Shown in pieces: positions 27,607 through 38,702 of a stretch of DNA of 64,000 nucleotides. The DNA comes from an uncultured Alphaproteobacteria bacterium (GTDB taxonomy: Bacteria; Pseudomonadota; Alphaproteobacteria; Rhodobacterales; Rhodobacteraceae). Below the pieces are notes generated by a model that did no database searches, had not been told where the DNA came from, and saw only the letters and a program-made list of their open reading frames with translations. Positions within the stretch are counted from its first letter, which is position 1. Each line of letters begins with the position of its first letter. The stretch is taken from contig CACIAQ010000001.1 in the NCBI GenBank assembly GCA_902584635.1, positions 1 to 64,000 on the forward strand, read 5' to 3'. Both the position numbers and the translations under genes were made by a program.

Positions 27607-28509
27607 TTACTCTTTTGAAAAATGATCTTTGAGCTTTGGTAATTCGGCAAAATTGCCTTCTGTCTTACTTTTATAAGATCGAAAGCCTTCCATCAACTCG
27701 GATTGGCTGAGCATCGATGCATTCCACATATTTATCCATTCTAATCCCTCATCAATCTTATGGTCCCGTGAAAAGTCAATAACCTTCTTACAACCGTAAA
27801 CAGCAGCGGGGGAATTAGACGCTATTTCGTTAGCAATCTCTAATGCTCCTTCAATTAGAGAGTCGTGACTCTCATATAACCTATTTACAAATCCGTACTC
27901 TTTGGCTTCTTGAGCAGAGAAGTTTCTTCCTGTAAAAGCCAATTCCTTGACAATACCTTCAGGGAGCAATTTTACAATTCGAGGAAACGTGCCTACATCT
28001 GCTACCATTCCTATTTTTGTTTCTCTTATTGAGAAAAAAGCGTCATTTGTTGCCAATCGAATGTCTGCGGAACATATAAGGTCTACCCCTCCACCTATAC
28101 AGCCACCCTGAATGGCACAAACAACGGGAATTCTGGCTTTTTGTAAAGATGATATAGAATCTTGTAAAAACGATAAAAAGCTCATAAAGTTTTGAGGCGT
28201 TTGCAGTTCTTTTTCATTCATTTTAGCTGTCTTAGAGCTTGAAAAAACATCGTTACCGAAAAGACTTAAATCCAAACCAGCTGAAAATACTGGACCAGTT
28301 GACGAAAGAACAATACATCTCGATCGCGCATTTGTATCAATGTCTCCAACAATCTTTGGTAAGTCTCTCCAGAAATCCCAGTTCATGGCGTTTCTTTTCT
28401 CAGGCTTGTTAAGCTTTATGTGAGCAACATGACCAAGAAATTCAATATCAAAATAATTCGATTGATATTGTTTTTGATAACCGACTTCTAATTTATTCAT
28501 TTTGTACAC
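27607..28509 (-). CDS. Crotonase-family protein, dienoyl-CoA isomerase (ECH1)-like
   Basis: HIKLNKPEKRNAMNWDFWRDL, FSAGLDLSLF, IQGGCIGGGVDLICSADIRLATNDAFFSIRETKIGMVADVGTFPR; retains ECH1-type Glu and Asp. Start may be at 28500. Confidence 0.85.
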   Translation of the reverse strand: MYKMNKLEVGYQKQYQSNYFDIEFLGHVAHIKLNKPEKRNAMNWDFWRDLPKIVGDIDTNARSRCIVLSSTGPVFSAGLDLSLFGNDVFSSSKTAKMNEKELQTPQNFMSFLSFLQDSISSLQKARIPVVCAIQGGCIGGGVDLICSADIRLATNDAFFSIRETKIGMVADVGTFPRIVKLLPEGIVKELAFTGRNFSAQEAKEYGFVNRLYESHDSLIEGALEIANEIASNSPAAVYGCKKVIDFSRDHKIDEGLEWINMWNASMLSQSELMEGFRSYKSKTEGNFAELPKLKDHFSKE

Positions 28510-28539
28510 CGCCTTTCTATTTCGATGTAAGTATAATCC

Positions 28540-29424
28540 CTAAGAATCATATTTAAAGCCTTTAATAGAAGAAATTAGCTTATCAGGTTGCTCCATTGGG
28601 AAAAAATGAGTTCCCCTCTCTATTACCTCAAATTTTTTTAAATTTACCAGTCTTTTAAAAGAATGCAGAGATGCCGTTGTACTTCCAATTTCTGCAACCA
28701 ACAACATAATCGGTACTCTTGTTCCTTTAATTATTTTTGGTGTTGCTACAATCTCAGTGTTTTTAAAACTTGCTGCCTCTATTTTTGGATTACATGATAA
28801 ATAAACGCCATTTTTGTCTTTTTTTGTTCCACCTAATAGATAATCCTTTAGGAAACCCTCTTTCCACGTACTAAAAATCCCTCTATTCGTGTAGGAGTTG
28901 AGTACCATCTCGAAGCTATCCCACCTATCTCTCTTCCTTAAAGCCTGTTTTGTGAGCTTCAATGTACTCGAGTCATATCCAAAAGGACTGAGATATTTGG
29001 TTAAATATTGGTAATGGTAGCTTATCACTACTGGGTCCGCTAAAATTAGTCCAGATATTTTTTCTTCTAAATATTTGCTTACTATTAAACTAAGTGATCC
29101 CCCAATTGAGTGACCACCTAACAGAACTTTACGGTTGTGTTTTTTATATAATTCAATTATTAACGCTTCCAAATCATAGGAATACCCTAGAACAGGATTC
29201 ATCTCATCATAAAAATTCCCTTTATCAGTCATCCCATATCCTGGCGTGTCCCAAGCATATACATTGAATCTGCCGGCTAATTTGCTTAGCAACATGTCGT
29301 ATGTCTGGCCATTAAATCCATTAGCGTGCGCCCAGTGTAAAATTGGCGCATCTACTGGACCTTCCCAAAAACAAACAGATAAATCGCCTCTAGCCGTTTT
29401 TATTTTCAATCTTTTCATAAGCAA
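28540..29424 (-). CDS. Alpha/beta hydrolase
   Basis: HWAHANGFNGQTYDMLLSKLA, YAWDTPGYGMTDKG, GGHSIGGSLSLIV, ERGTHFFPMEQPD. Confidence 0.88.
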   Translation of the reverse strand: MLMKRLKIKTARGDLSVCFWEGPVDAPILHWAHANGFNGQTYDMLLSKLAGRFNVYAWDTPGYGMTDKGNFYDEMNPVLGYSYDLEALIIELYKKHNRKVLLGGHSIGGSLSLIVSKYLEEKISGLILADPVVISYHYQYLTKYLSPFGYDSSTLKLTKQALRKRDRWDSFEMVLNSYTNRGIFSTWKEGFLKDYLLGGTKKDKNGVYLSCNPKIEAASFKNTEIVATPKIIKGTRVPIMLLVAEIGSTTASLHSFKRLVNLKKFEVIERGTHFFPMEQPDKLISSIKGFKYDS

Positions 29425-29470
29425 TCAATATTCTATTTATTAACACTTTATTGGACTATATAAATGAATA

Positions 29471-30925
29471 ATGCAATATGATTTAGAGACTGCTGATATT
29501 TCGTTAGATTTATTTGGATCAAGAAAGTCAAAATTGATCGACGACATAATTACTAAGACAAAAGAAACTTCTTTTCTTTTGATGCTAAGGGCATCTACAT
29601 CGGCCAAAAAGTTTTTAGTAAGCAAAAGTGCTAGATCAGTAACAATTTTTATTGGTAAAGGAAATAATGGTGAAGATGGGCTCTGTTTAGCTGCTCTTTT
29701 AAAAATAGAAAATATAAAGACCCACATAATTGACCTAGCTTATAAAAGCCGACCAAAAAGTCATGCTTACCGATTATGTGTTGACTTGGGAGTTAAAATT
29801 GAAAAATGTAGCGGAACAAAAATACCGAAAAGTGATTGGTATGTTGATGCACTTTTTGGAATTGGATTAAACAGAGATTTTCAAGGTAATTATTTAAAAG
29901 CTATCAATTTTCTCCAATGTTCCAAATCAAAAAAGATCTTGTCTTTAGATTTGCCAAGCGGCCTACATGGCTCAAAAGGAATTATTTTTAATAGAGCTGT
30001 AAAAGCCACGGCAACTATTACATTTCTTACATTAAAACCGGGTCTATTTATTGACAATTCGTGTGATCATTCAGGTATCATTTATTTTGATAACTTAAGC
30101 ATCGATCGGGTGGGTTATAAACCTGATATGAAGGCGATTGCTAAGGAAAAAATACACATACCCAACTTATCTAAGTCTGCCCATAAAGGGAACAGAGGTT
30201 CTATACTTTGCCTTGGTGGATCAAAGTCAATGGAGGGTGCTGGGATTTTAGCTGGTATATCTGCGTTACGTTCCGGCGGAGGAAAATTGTTTTGGGCTTC
30301 AAATACAAAAAAGTTACGAAGACCTCCAGAGCTTATTCATATAGACCCTACAATTGACAGTATAGAAACTGTAATAGATAAAAATATGCGCACGGCAATT
30401 ATTGGCCCTGGCTTAGGCAAGAGTTTCGATAATGAAGTTGAGTTTCTATGGAAAAGCAAACTAAAAATTATTCTAGACGCCGACGGATTGGATTGGTTAT
30501 CCAGAATAAAACCGAAAAAAAGAACTGCCGCATGGGTTGGCACTCCTCACACTGGTGAAATAAAAAAGCTTCTCGAAGATGACTTCTCAGATAAGTGGTC
30601 AAATATAATCAAACTTAAGAAGTATTACGGTGGCGATTGGATATTAAAAGGACCAGGGACTTTGGTTTCAGAAGATAAGAAGCTCTGGCTCAATTTGTAT
30701 TCTAATGGTTGGCTTGGTACAGCCGGCATGGGGGATGTTCTCGCAGGTATAATTGCGGGCCTTTGGGCCTCTGGGTCGAATGCACCTTTCAGAAGTGCAG
30801 TATATCTACAAACTCAGTGCGCAAAAAATTTCCTACAATTAAACAATGGTGCAGGCTTAACCGCTAGCAACATTTCGGAGTTCATAGGGCATAGTATTGG
30901 CAACTATTTTAAAAATGATGTTTAA
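29471..30925 (+). CDS. nnr: Bifunctional NAD(P)H-hydrate epimerase/ADP-dependent NAD(P)H-hydrate dehydratase
   Basis: N-terminal YjeF_N motif IGKGNNGEDGLCLAALL; C-terminal kinase-fold GSILCLGGSKSMEGAGILAG, ILDADGLDWL, GTPHTGEIKKLL, GTAGMGDVLAGIIAGL. Confidence 0.92.
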   Translation: MQYDLETADISLDLFGSRKSKLIDDIITKTKETSFLLMLRASTSAKKFLVSKSARSVTIFIGKGNNGEDGLCLAALLKIENIKTHIIDLAYKSRPKSHAYRLCVDLGVKIEKCSGTKIPKSDWYVDALFGIGLNRDFQGNYLKAINFLQCSKSKKILSLDLPSGLHGSKGIIFNRAVKATATITFLTLKPGLFIDNSCDHSGIIYFDNLSIDRVGYKPDMKAIAKEKIHIPNLSKSAHKGNRGSILCLGGSKSMEGAGILAGISALRSGGGKLFWASNTKKLRRPPELIHIDPTIDSIETVIDKNMRTAIIGPGLGKSFDNEVEFLWKSKLKIILDADGLDWLSRIKPKKRTAAWVGTPHTGEIKKLLEDDFSDKWSNIIKLKKYYGGDWILKGPGTLVSEDKKLWLNLYSNGWLGTAGMGDVLAGIIAGLWASGSNAPFRSAVYLQTQCAKNFLQLNNGAGLTASNISEFIGHSIGNYFKNDV

Positions 30926-30955
30926 AAGCCCCATTTTGAACAGTACTTAAAAACT

Positions 30956-31582
30956 TTAATGATCAACTGGCACTGTCATCCATCCAGTATGTAACTCACC
31001 TACTTCAGCAGCCTTTCTTACTAAAGCTTGAAACTCTTCTGTCATCCCCATTTGGTCAAATGCTTTTCCCGAAGCCTCTAAGGAAGTTGCACCGTAAGCA
31101 ATAACCATACTACTCATATTTTCTCCTGTCACTGGCACCAATAGCACGGGATTTACATCAACCTTTTCGCACATAGTCTTTACTTTTTCAAACATCTCCA
31201 TAACCATTTGGGACTTATCTTTTTTAACATTGTACCACCTAAAATTCATAACTCTGTGTGACGGCTTCATTTCTCCAGCTACCACTCTTACCAGGTTTAA
31301 TGGCATAACAATGTCACTTGCTGGATTGTCATCCAATCTCATTTGTACCTTTGACCACATTTCACTTGAAAAAACTTTTTGAACATCTGCCATAGCTTCA
31401 GTGAAATTTGCCGCAAAAGTGGAAAACACTAAGCATCCTGCATTTTGGCCAAAAACAACTCTAGATACTCGAGCGGTTATTCCCATATCTCCGAACGCTT
31501 TTGTTACTTCCAACATATTATTTAGTTGTAATTTTGCTTTCCCTAGATGTGGTCTTACAGTATTTGTTGCAATTACAGTCAT
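30956..31582 (-). CDS. Conserved hypothetical protein, family not recognised
   Basis: Intact 208-aa ORF with balanced composition and no low-complexity; ATG preceded by GGAGG (on +: cctcc at 31586-31590). Confidence 0.7.
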   Translation of the reverse strand: MTVIATNTVRPHLGKAKLQLNNMLEVTKAFGDMGITARVSRVVFGQNAGCLVFSTFAANFTEAMADVQKVFSSEMWSKVQMRLDDNPASDIVMPLNLVRVVAGEMKPSHRVMNFRWYNVKKDKSQMVMEMFEKVKTMCEKVDVNPVLLVPVTGENMSSMVIAYGATSLEASGKAFDQMGMTEEFQALVRKAAEVGELHTGWMTVPVDH

Positions 31583-31641
31583 GATTCCTCCATAATAATT
31601 TTTTTATTGTAACTTAGTTTAGTTCAGAATTAATACTTTTT

Positions 31642-32391
31642 TTGGTGGTTAATATGTTAAATGAGATAGGGATCAACAATCTAAGAGACCTAGGAGGCAA
31701 AAAAACTTCTGAAAACAAAACTCTTAAAAAGGGTTTATTTTTAAGATGTGCGGCTCCAACGGAGTGGAATAAGCAGGTAGAAACTCAAATGGCAGCACTT
31801 AAAAAACCTTTAATCATAGATTTCAGAGGTATTCAGGAGGAGAAAAAAAACCCTTCTCGGATTCCGAAAGACTTTTTAAGCAAAAGAGTGCACCTACCAA
31901 TTGAACCCAAGGTGACGGATTTGTTAAGAGGATTGAATGAAGTTGATAGATCCAAAAAAAAAGAAATAGATAAAATTTTTCAACAAGCTTATCGAAAATA
32001 TACTAATGAAAACATTGGAACCTTTGAGCAATTTTTCAAAATATTATTTGATAACCCAGGCTCTACAATAATGTTTCACTGTACTGCTGGAAAAGATAGA
32101 ACTGGCTTTGCCTCAGCTTTAATTTTTTCTCTTTTCGGCGTGAAAAATAAAACAATTATAGATGATTACTTGCTCTCAAATAAAATATACAAGCCTACTC
32201 AGAAAGTTAAGAGCGAGGTTGAAAAAATCGGCATTAAAGAACTTTTAAAGGTGGATGAAAGTTGGTTGAATGCTGGGATGGAGGAGTTTTCAGAAAGAGT
32301 TGGGAATATCAGAGATTTTTGTACTAAGATAATAAAGGGTGAGAATAGGCTTAGGGAATATTTAGACTATTGCCAGAATTCAGGAGATTAG
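31642..32391 (+). CDS. Tyrosine-protein phosphatase (IphP/DSP-like)
   Basis: P-loop HCTAGKDRTGFASAL; NNLRDLGG N-terminal motif. Start may be ATG at 31654. Confidence 0.87.
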   Translation: MVVNMLNEIGINNLRDLGGKKTSENKTLKKGLFLRCAAPTEWNKQVETQMAALKKPLIIDFRGIQEEKKNPSRIPKDFLSKRVHLPIEPKVTDLLRGLNEVDRSKKKEIDKIFQQAYRKYTNENIGTFEQFFKILFDNPGSTIMFHCTAGKDRTGFASALIFSLFGVKNKTIIDDYLLSNKIYKPTQKVKSEVEKIGIKELLKVDESWLNAGMEEFSERVGNIRDFCTKIIKGENRLREYLDYCQNSGD

Positions 32392-32395
32392 ACTT

Positions 32396-33163
32396 ATGTC
32401 GATAATGGAAAAATTTAAGTTAAACGGAAAGGTTGCTTTAGTTACAGGTTGCAGCAAAGGTATAGGATTTGGAATTGCTAAAGGATTAGCAGAAGCGGGA
32501 GCTGACATAGTTGGCGTAAGTTCGACATTAAAAAAAGGAAGTGAGATAGAAAAATATATTGAGTCAATTGGTAGAAGATTTCATTGCTTTAACTGTGATT
32601 TTTCAGAACGAGAAAATACTCATATTTTTTTAAAGGAACTTAAAAAAAATAAATTAGAACCAAATATTCTCTTCAGCAATGCTGGGTCTCTAATTAGAAC
32701 AGAGCTTAGTGAACATAGCGATGAACATTGGGACAGAATAATAGAAATAAATCTGTCATCTCAGTTTGTCCTTGCACGAGAACTGAGTAAAAAAATGGTT
32801 GAAAGAGGCTGGGGGAAAATTATTTTTACCGCATCAATCTTATCTCATCAGGGCGGCTTGTTGGTTCCCAGTTACACGGCATCAAAAGGTGGAATAGCGC
32901 AACTTACGAAAGCTCTATCAAATGAACTGGCGGTTAAAGGAATAAATGTTAATTCTATCGCTCCAGGATACGTAGTCACTGATATAACCAGTGCTCTTCG
33001 CCGGGACAAAAACAGGTCAGCTAACTTAATGGCAAGGATCCCCATGAAAAGATGGGGCACTATAGACGATATGGCAGGAGCTGCTGTTTACTTAGCTTCA
33101 GATGCATCAAGTTATGTTAATGGTGAACTGCTTAATGTAGACGGTGGTTGGATGGGCAATTAA
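32396..33163 (+). CDS. SDR-family oxidoreductase (gluconate/2-deoxy-gluconate dehydrogenase-like)
   Basis: TGCSKGIGFGIAKGLAEAGA, NAGSLIR, catalytic YTASKGG, INVNSIAPGYVVTD. Confidence 0.9.
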   Translation: MSIMEKFKLNGKVALVTGCSKGIGFGIAKGLAEAGADIVGVSSTLKKGSEIEKYIESIGRRFHCFNCDFSERENTHIFLKELKKNKLEPNILFSNAGSLIRTELSEHSDEHWDRIIEINLSSQFVLARELSKKMVERGWGKIIFTASILSHQGGLLVPSYTASKGGIAQLTKALSNELAVKGINVNSIAPGYVVTDITSALRRDKNRSANLMARIPMKRWGTIDDMAGAAVYLASDASSYVNGELLNVDGGWMGN

Positions 33164-34264
33164 TTACAAACTTGCATCTAATTCCTCAAGTATTTTATCA
33201 GTCATTTCCTTTGTTGAACAAAGACTTCCTTGTTCTCCCATCATGAGATCGGGAGTTCTATACCCTTTTGCAAGAACCTTTTCTATACTTTGCTCAAGAA
33301 GATTAGCATTTTGTACATCTGAAAATGAATACCTTAACGCCATCGAAAAACTCAAAATACACGCAATTGGATTAGCTTTTGACTGACCAGTTATATCTGG
33401 TGCTGAACCATGTACTGGCTCATACATTGCTCGCGGCAATCCATTTTCTTTTTTATTTCCTAGACTAGCTGAGGGCAGCATTCCTAAACTACCCGTAAGC
33501 ATCGCAGCACAATCAGATAATATATCCCCAAAGAGATTGTCTGTCACAATTACATCAAACTGTTTAGGGTCTCTAACCAACTGCATCGCTCCATTATCAG
33601 CATACATATGACTTAGCTCTACATCTTTAAAATCAACATGAACTTCATCAACAATATCTCGCCAGAGAATACCGCTCTCCATAACATTGGCTTTTTCCAT
33701 AGAACATAATTTTTTATTTCTTTTGAGAGCAAGTTCAAAAGCACTTATCGCCACTCTGCGTATCTCAGATTCGGTGTATCTTTGCGTGTTTACACCAATT
33801 CTCTCATTTGAGCCATCAGTATGAATGCCACGCGGTTCTCCGAAATAGATGCCAGAGGTGAGTTCTCTAACAATAACAATGTCCAGTCCTGACACTACTT
33901 CTTTCTTTAATGAAGAGAAAGAAGCTAATGCATCAAAACATTGAGCGGGGCGGATATTAGCAAATAAGTCTAGTTCTTTTCTCAGCTTCAAAAGGCCTCT
34001 TTCTGGCTTTAAGTTGAAACTCAAGTTATCGTAGTCGGGTCCTCCCACTGCTCCCAATAAAACTGCATCAACTTCAAGTGCTTTGGCTAAAGTTTCATCT
34101 GCGAGAGGTGTACCATGCATGTCATAGGCCGCTCCTCCTACTAAATCTTCCTCGACAGTAAATTTTAAATATTTTTTGTCTTGAAACCAGGCGATTATTC
34201 GCCGGACTTCAGTCATTACTTCAGGACCAATTCCATCTCCAGGAAGGATAAGTAAAGAACCCAT
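33164..34264 (-). CDS. leuB: 3-isopropylmalate dehydrogenase
   Basis: [63 protein letters not shown]. Confidence 0.96.
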   Translation of the reverse strand: MGSLLILPGDGIGPEVMTEVRRIIAWFQDKKYLKFTVEEDLVGGAAYDMHGTPLADETLAKALEVDAVLLGAVGGPDYDNLSFNLKPERGLLKLRKELDLFANIRPAQCFDALASFSSLKKEVVSGLDIVIVRELTSGIYFGEPRGIHTDGSNERIGVNTQRYTESEIRRVAISAFELALKRNKKLCSMEKANVMESGILWRDIVDEVHVDFKDVELSHMYADNGAMQLVRDPKQFDVIVTDNLFGDILSDCAAMLTGSLGMLPSASLGNKKENGLPRAMYEPVHGSAPDITGQSKANPIACILSFSMALRYSFSDVQNANLLEQSIEKVLAKGYRTPDLMMGEQGSLCSTKEMTDKILEELDASL

Positions 34265-34279
34265 AATTTACCTCTCTAT

Positions 34280-34885
34280 TCAGCTCCAAGAAAACTTGTC
34301 CGTATATTTCTTTTCAAACTCGGAAATTTTCTCAAAGTTTTTCAATGTTAAGCCAATATCGTCAAGACCATTCAATAAACAATATTTTTTGAAACCATCA
34401 ACCTCGAATTGTATGGAGACCCCATTACTTCTTAATATTTTTTGATTTTCAAGATCAATCGTCAAAACCGATTTTTCCTTATTTTGAGCATCTTCCATTA
34501 AAGTGTCTCTATCTTTATCTGAAAGAATGATAGCTAATATTCCATTTTTAAAACAATTATTAAAAAAAATATCTGCAAAACTTGTTGATATAACACATTT
34601 TATGCCAAAATCCTTTAGTGCCCAAGGAGCATGCTCTCTAGAGGATCCGCAGCCAAAGTTTGCACCTCCAACAATTATTGATGCGCTATTATACGGCTCA
34701 GAATTAAGGATGAAATCTTGAATTATATTGCCACTTTTATCATACCTCATCTCATAGAAGAGATTTTTTCCTAACCCAGTCCTTTCAATTGTTTTTAAAA
34801 ATTGTTTAGGAATTAACATATCCGTATCAATATTTATCAAAGGCATTGGAGCGGCTATGCCTTGAAATTTCACAAACTTTTCCAT
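34280..34885 (-). CDS. leuD: 3-isopropylmalate dehydratase small subunit
   Basis: [49 protein letters not shown]. Confidence 0.96.
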   Translation of the reverse strand: MEKFVKFQGIAAPMPLINIDTDMLIPKQFLKTIERTGLGKNLFYEMRYDKSGNIIQDFILNSEPYNSASIIVGGANFGCGSSREHAPWALKDFGIKCVISTSFADIFFNNCFKNGILAIILSDKDRDTLMEDAQNKEKSVLTIDLENQKILRSNGVSIQFEVDGFKKYCLLNGLDDIGLTLKNFEKISEFEKKYTDKFSWS

Positions 34886-34897
34886 TAATGAACTCCT

Positions 34898-36298
34898 TTA
34901 AAGATCTCTAACGTCTGTAAGTCTTCCAGTTATTGCAGCAGCAGCAGCCATGGCTGGGCTCATGAGATGAGTTCTTCCACCTCGACCTTGTCGACCTTCA
35001 AAATTTCTGTTTGAAGTCGCCGCGCATCTTTCTTCAGGCAATAACTGATCGGCATTCATCGCCAGGCACATTGAGCATCCAGGCATTCTCCAGTCAAAAC
35101 CTGCTTCCATAAGCACGTTCGCTATACCTTCTTCTTCTGCTTGTTTTTTAACTAGCCCCGACCCAGGTACTACCATAGCTCTAACGCCACTTTTAACTTT
35201 TTTTCCCCGGACAATTCTCTCTACTTCTCTCAAATCTTCTATCCGGCCGTTGGTGCATGAACCAATAAAAACGGCATCTACATTAATGTCTTGGAGTCGA
35301 ACACCAGGTTTTAAACCCATATAATCTAACGATCTTTTTGCCGCATCAATTTTGCTTCCCTCAAAATTACTGGGACTAGGAACTTTTTCGGTTATTGCAA
35401 GCACATCTTCAGGGCTAGTACCCCAAGTAACAACTGGCGCAATGTCAGCGGCGTTCAAAGAGACTTCCTTATCAAACTTAGCATTTTTATCTGAAAATAA
35501 CGTTTTCCAAAATTCTAGCGCCTTATCCCACTCTTTACCCTTGGGGGCATTCGGCTTATCTCTTAAATAACTTATTGTTTTCTCATCGGGAGCGATCAGC
35601 CCTGCTCTTGCCCCCCCTTCTATAGCCATATTACATACAGTCATTCGTCCTTCCATAGAAAGATCACGAATTGCGCTGCCACAATATTCGATCACATGAC
35701 CTGTCCCCCCAGCTGTCCCAGTTTTTCCAATTATTGATAGTGTTATATCTTTGGCGGTTACACCTTTTCCTAACGTTCCATAAACTTCAACTTTCATATT
35801 TTTCGATTTTTGCTGAATTAGTGTTTGTGTTGCTAGTACATGCTCCACCTCAGAGGTCCCAATACCGTGTGCTAGAGCACCGAATGCCCCATGGGTGGCT
35901 GTATGGCTATCACCACAAACAATGGTCATCCCTGGAAGTGTCCAACCCTGCTCCGGCCCAATTATGTGAACGATACCCTGACGAATGTCATTGACTGGAT
36001 AGTAATGAACTCCAAACTCCTTAGCATTTTTGTCTAGTGTATCAAGTTGTTTTCTTCCTTCTTCATTTCCAAAATTTGTTAGCCGATCTAGAGTTGTTGC
36101 TACATTGTGATCAGGTACAGCTATAGTTTTTTGAGGAGAATGCACCCGCCTACCTGCAGTCCTTAAGCCTTCAAAAGCTTGAGGGCTAGTTACCTCGTGG
36201 ACTAAATGCCTATCGATGTATATAAGTGAAGTGTCATCATTTGAATATATGAGATGATTATCCCAGATTTTGTCGTATAACGTTTTGGATTTGCTCAT
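34898..36298 (-). CDS. leuC: 3-isopropylmalate dehydratase large subunit
   Basis: [67 protein letters not shown]. Confidence 0.97.
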   Translation of the reverse strand: MSKSKTLYDKIWDNHLIYSNDDTSLIYIDRHLVHEVTSPQAFEGLRTAGRRVHSPQKTIAVPDHNVATTLDRLTNFGNEEGRKQLDTLDKNAKEFGVHYYPVNDIRQGIVHIIGPEQGWTLPGMTIVCGDSHTATHGAFGALAHGIGTSEVEHVLATQTLIQQKSKNMKVEVYGTLGKGVTAKDITLSIIGKTGTAGGTGHVIEYCGSAIRDLSMEGRMTVCNMAIEGGARAGLIAPDEKTISYLRDKPNAPKGKEWDKALEFWKTLFSDKNAKFDKEVSLNAADIAPVVTWGTSPEDVLAITEKVPSPSNFEGSKIDAAKRSLDYMGLKPGVRLQDINVDAVFIGSCTNGRIEDLREVERIVRGKKVKSGVRAMVVPGSGLVKKQAEEEGIANVLMEAGFDWRMPGCSMCLAMNADQLLPEERCAATSNRNFEGRQGRGGRTHLMSPAMAAAAAITGRLTDVRDL

Positions 36299-36470
36299 TA
36301 GTTTTACCCTATAAAATATCCAAAGAATGTATAATTTTTAATTTCAAAAATCTAGTGGCAATGTAACACACTTATTTTTTTAGATGGAGGTCAGTATAAA
36401 AAGTCTTCCTTAGTTTAACAATAAATTGTATTAGTAATACTCATTAATAAACCGTCACATTTTTTTTGTT

Positions 36471-37076
36471 ATGAATTTTAGAATGAATAAAAAAACTCAA
36501 TTCCCAGGAATTCGATTAGTTTTAAAGTATTTTCTTTGTATGTGCCTATGTTTCTTAATTGTTACAACTGCGTCGTTTGGGCAAGAAAATCTCAGGAAAG
36601 CTGAAAAAAGTTTTAGAGATTGGAGTGTTTTCATATCAAAAGACGATCCCAAAATGTGCTTCATTGCTTCTCAATCTATCAAAGGTGAGGCGTTCAGAAA
36701 TAATCAAAAACTCTCATCTGTTAACAGAGAAAAGGGTACGTTGTATATTATTAAAATTTTAAATAAAGACAACGAATATGAAGGGACATTTTATGCAGGA
36801 TATCCTCTACAGGTGGGCTCCAAAGCGGTCCTTGAAATTGATAATAAGGAAAAGATTGTGTTTTTTGCACACCCTTCGCCCAAAGCTAAGGCCGAGAAAG
36901 ATCACGCTTGGGCTCAAAAATTTGATGAAAAAAAATTAGTTAATTATCTTAAGAAAGGTAGCAAGGCCATCATGAGCGCTATATCTCATCGTAATACGGT
37001 AACGAAAGACACGTTTATGTTAACAGGTTTTTCAAATGCCTTGTCAGAGTTAAATAAACAGTGCAAATTAAATTGA
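36471..37076 (+). CDS. Invasion-associated locus B (IalB)-family exported protein
   Basis: Signal peptide; RDWSVFISKDDPKMCFIASQS and FTGFSNALSELNKQC pattern typical of IalB-like proteins. Start may be 36483. Confidence 0.72.
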   Translation: MNFRMNKKTQFPGIRLVLKYFLCMCLCFLIVTTASFGQENLRKAEKSFRDWSVFISKDDPKMCFIASQSIKGEAFRNNQKLSSVNREKGTLYIIKILNKDNEYEGTFYAGYPLQVGSKAVLEIDNKEKIVFFAHPSPKAKAEKDHAWAQKFDEKKLVNYLKKGSKAIMSAISHRNTVTKDTFMLTGFSNALSELNKQCKLN

Positions 37077-38191
37077 CTTCACCGGCTATCTCTAAAAAAA
37101 GAAATATTTTAGGGCTTAGTAGAGAAGAAATTCTTTCTTTTATGGTAGAGTTTGAAAACCAGCCTAGAAGAGCGTCTATGAGAGTTAGTCAACTATGGTC
37201 TTGGATTTACTGTCATGGAATAACCTCATTTGAAAAAATGACCAACATAGATAAAAACCTTCGTACAAAACTAACAAAAGCTTTTAAAGTTTCACGACCA
37301 AATATTGAAAAAAAAGAGATGAGTAGTGACGGCACTATAAAATATCTACTTTGTTTAGATGATAAAAGCAAAATAGAAACTGTATTTATACCTGAAGAGA
37401 CTAGAAGCACTCTTTGTATTTCCTCACAAGTCGGTTGTACATTAAACTGTTCATTTTGTCATACAGGTACCCAAAAGCTGGTAAGGAACTTATCAAGTCA
37501 GGAAATCATAGGACAAGTCATTGCAGTTTATGATGACCTGGGTTTATGGGAAAAAATGAAGAATAATAGGGGTATATCTTCTTATTTTGAGGTAATAACC
37601 AATATTGTTTTCATGGGAATGGGCGAACCTTTATTAAATTATGAGGAGGTAAAAAAAGCCTGCAACATTTTAATGGACAATAAAGGATTAGACTTTTCAA
37701 GAAGAAGAGTCACTTTATCAACAGCGGGCATAGTTCCAAAAATAAAAATGGCTCATGAAGAAATCGGATGCATGATTGCGGTTAGCCTTCATGCTACTGA
37801 CGACAAAACAAGAGATATTTTAGTTCCAATAAATAAAAAATGGAATTTAGAAAAGTTGCTGGGCTCCCTGAAAAACGATGTTAATTTACGTAATTCAGAA
37901 AGAATAACATTTGAATATGTAATGCTTGACGGGGTTAATGATACAAAAAAAGATGCAGAAAGATTGGTCAAATTGCTTCAAGGGCTACCTTCAAAAATAA
38001 ATCTGATACCATTTAACAGTTGGACTGGAAGTAATTATAAGCGCTCATCCTCAGATAGAATAAAAGCTTTCAGAGATATTATAATTAAATCAAGAATACC
38101 AAGTCCAATAAGAAGACCTCGAGGAGAAGATATTATGGCTGCATGCGGTCAATTAAAATCTAGTTCTATAAAGAAAAAAGTGAGTATATGA
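37061..38191 (+). CDS. rlmN: Dual-specificity 23S rRNA/tRNA adenine C2-methyltransferase
   Basis: Radical SAM CTLNCSFCHTGTQ, NIVFMGMGEPLLNYEEV, RRVTLSTAGIVPKI, IRRPRGEDIMAACGQL. Confidence 0.95.
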   Translation: MQIKLTSPAISKKRNILGLSREEILSFMVEFENQPRRASMRVSQLWSWIYCHGITSFEKMTNIDKNLRTKLTKAFKVSRPNIEKKEMSSDGTIKYLLCLDDKSKIETVFIPEETRSTLCISSQVGCTLNCSFCHTGTQKLVRNLSSQEIIGQVIAVYDDLGLWEKMKNNRGISSYFEVITNIVFMGMGEPLLNYEEVKKACNILMDNKGLDFSRRRVTLSTAGIVPKIKMAHEEIGCMIAVSLHATDDKTRDILVPINKKWNLEKLLGSLKNDVNLRNSERITFEYVMLDGVNDTKKDAERLVKLLQGLPSKINLIPFNSWTGSNYKRSSSDRIKAFRDIIIKSRIPSPIRRPRGEDIMAACGQLKSSSIKKKVSI

Positions 38192-38688
38192 AAAAGATTA
38201 GTAAAAGAAGCTTTTTGTTTTTTTCAATTTTATTTCCTTTTATTTTTTTCAAACCTACTTGGAGCCACTCAAATAAACCAAATTTACTGGTCGTTTGGAA
38301 AAAAAAGAGAGTTTTAGCTCTCTACAGAAATAATAAGGTGATAAAAACATATCGAATTCGCTTGGGATTTAATCCAAAAGGTCAAAAAGAAAAGGAAGGA
38401 GATGGAAAAACTCCAGAAGGTAAATATTACATTACACACAAAAACCCAAATAGTAATTTTTATCTGAGCCTTGGAATAAATTTTCCAAATAGATCTGATA
38501 AGAAAAGAGCTCTAAAGAGAGGCCTTAATCCTGGTAGCGACATTTTTATTCATGGACTTGGAAAAAAAAATATAATCCTCCATTATTTTTTTGACTGGAC
38601 CGAGGGTTGCATTGCAGTAACAAACAAGGAAATAGAAGAAATTTACGGAATGGTTGAAACCGGTACGGTTCTTTACATTTATGCTTAA
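38188..38688 (+). CDS. L,D-transpeptidase (YkuD domain), exported
   Basis: Signal peptide-like N-term; catalytic IHGLGKKN...DWTEGCIAVTNKEIEEIY. Confidence 0.88.
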   Translation: MKKISKRSFLFFSILFPFIFFKPTWSHSNKPNLLVVWKKKRVLALYRNNKVIKTYRIRLGFNPKGQKEKEGDGKTPEGKYYITHKNPNSNFYLSLGINFPNRSDKKRALKRGLNPGSDIFIHGLGKKNIILHYFFDWTEGCIAVTNKEIEEIYGMVETGTVLYIYA

Positions 38689-38702
38689 AAATCAGCTTTT
38701 TT

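Noticed and set aside
36299-36470. Leucine attenuator/leader peptide upstream of leuC
   Set aside because: No leucine-rich short ORF followed by alternative hairpins could be read on the minus strand.
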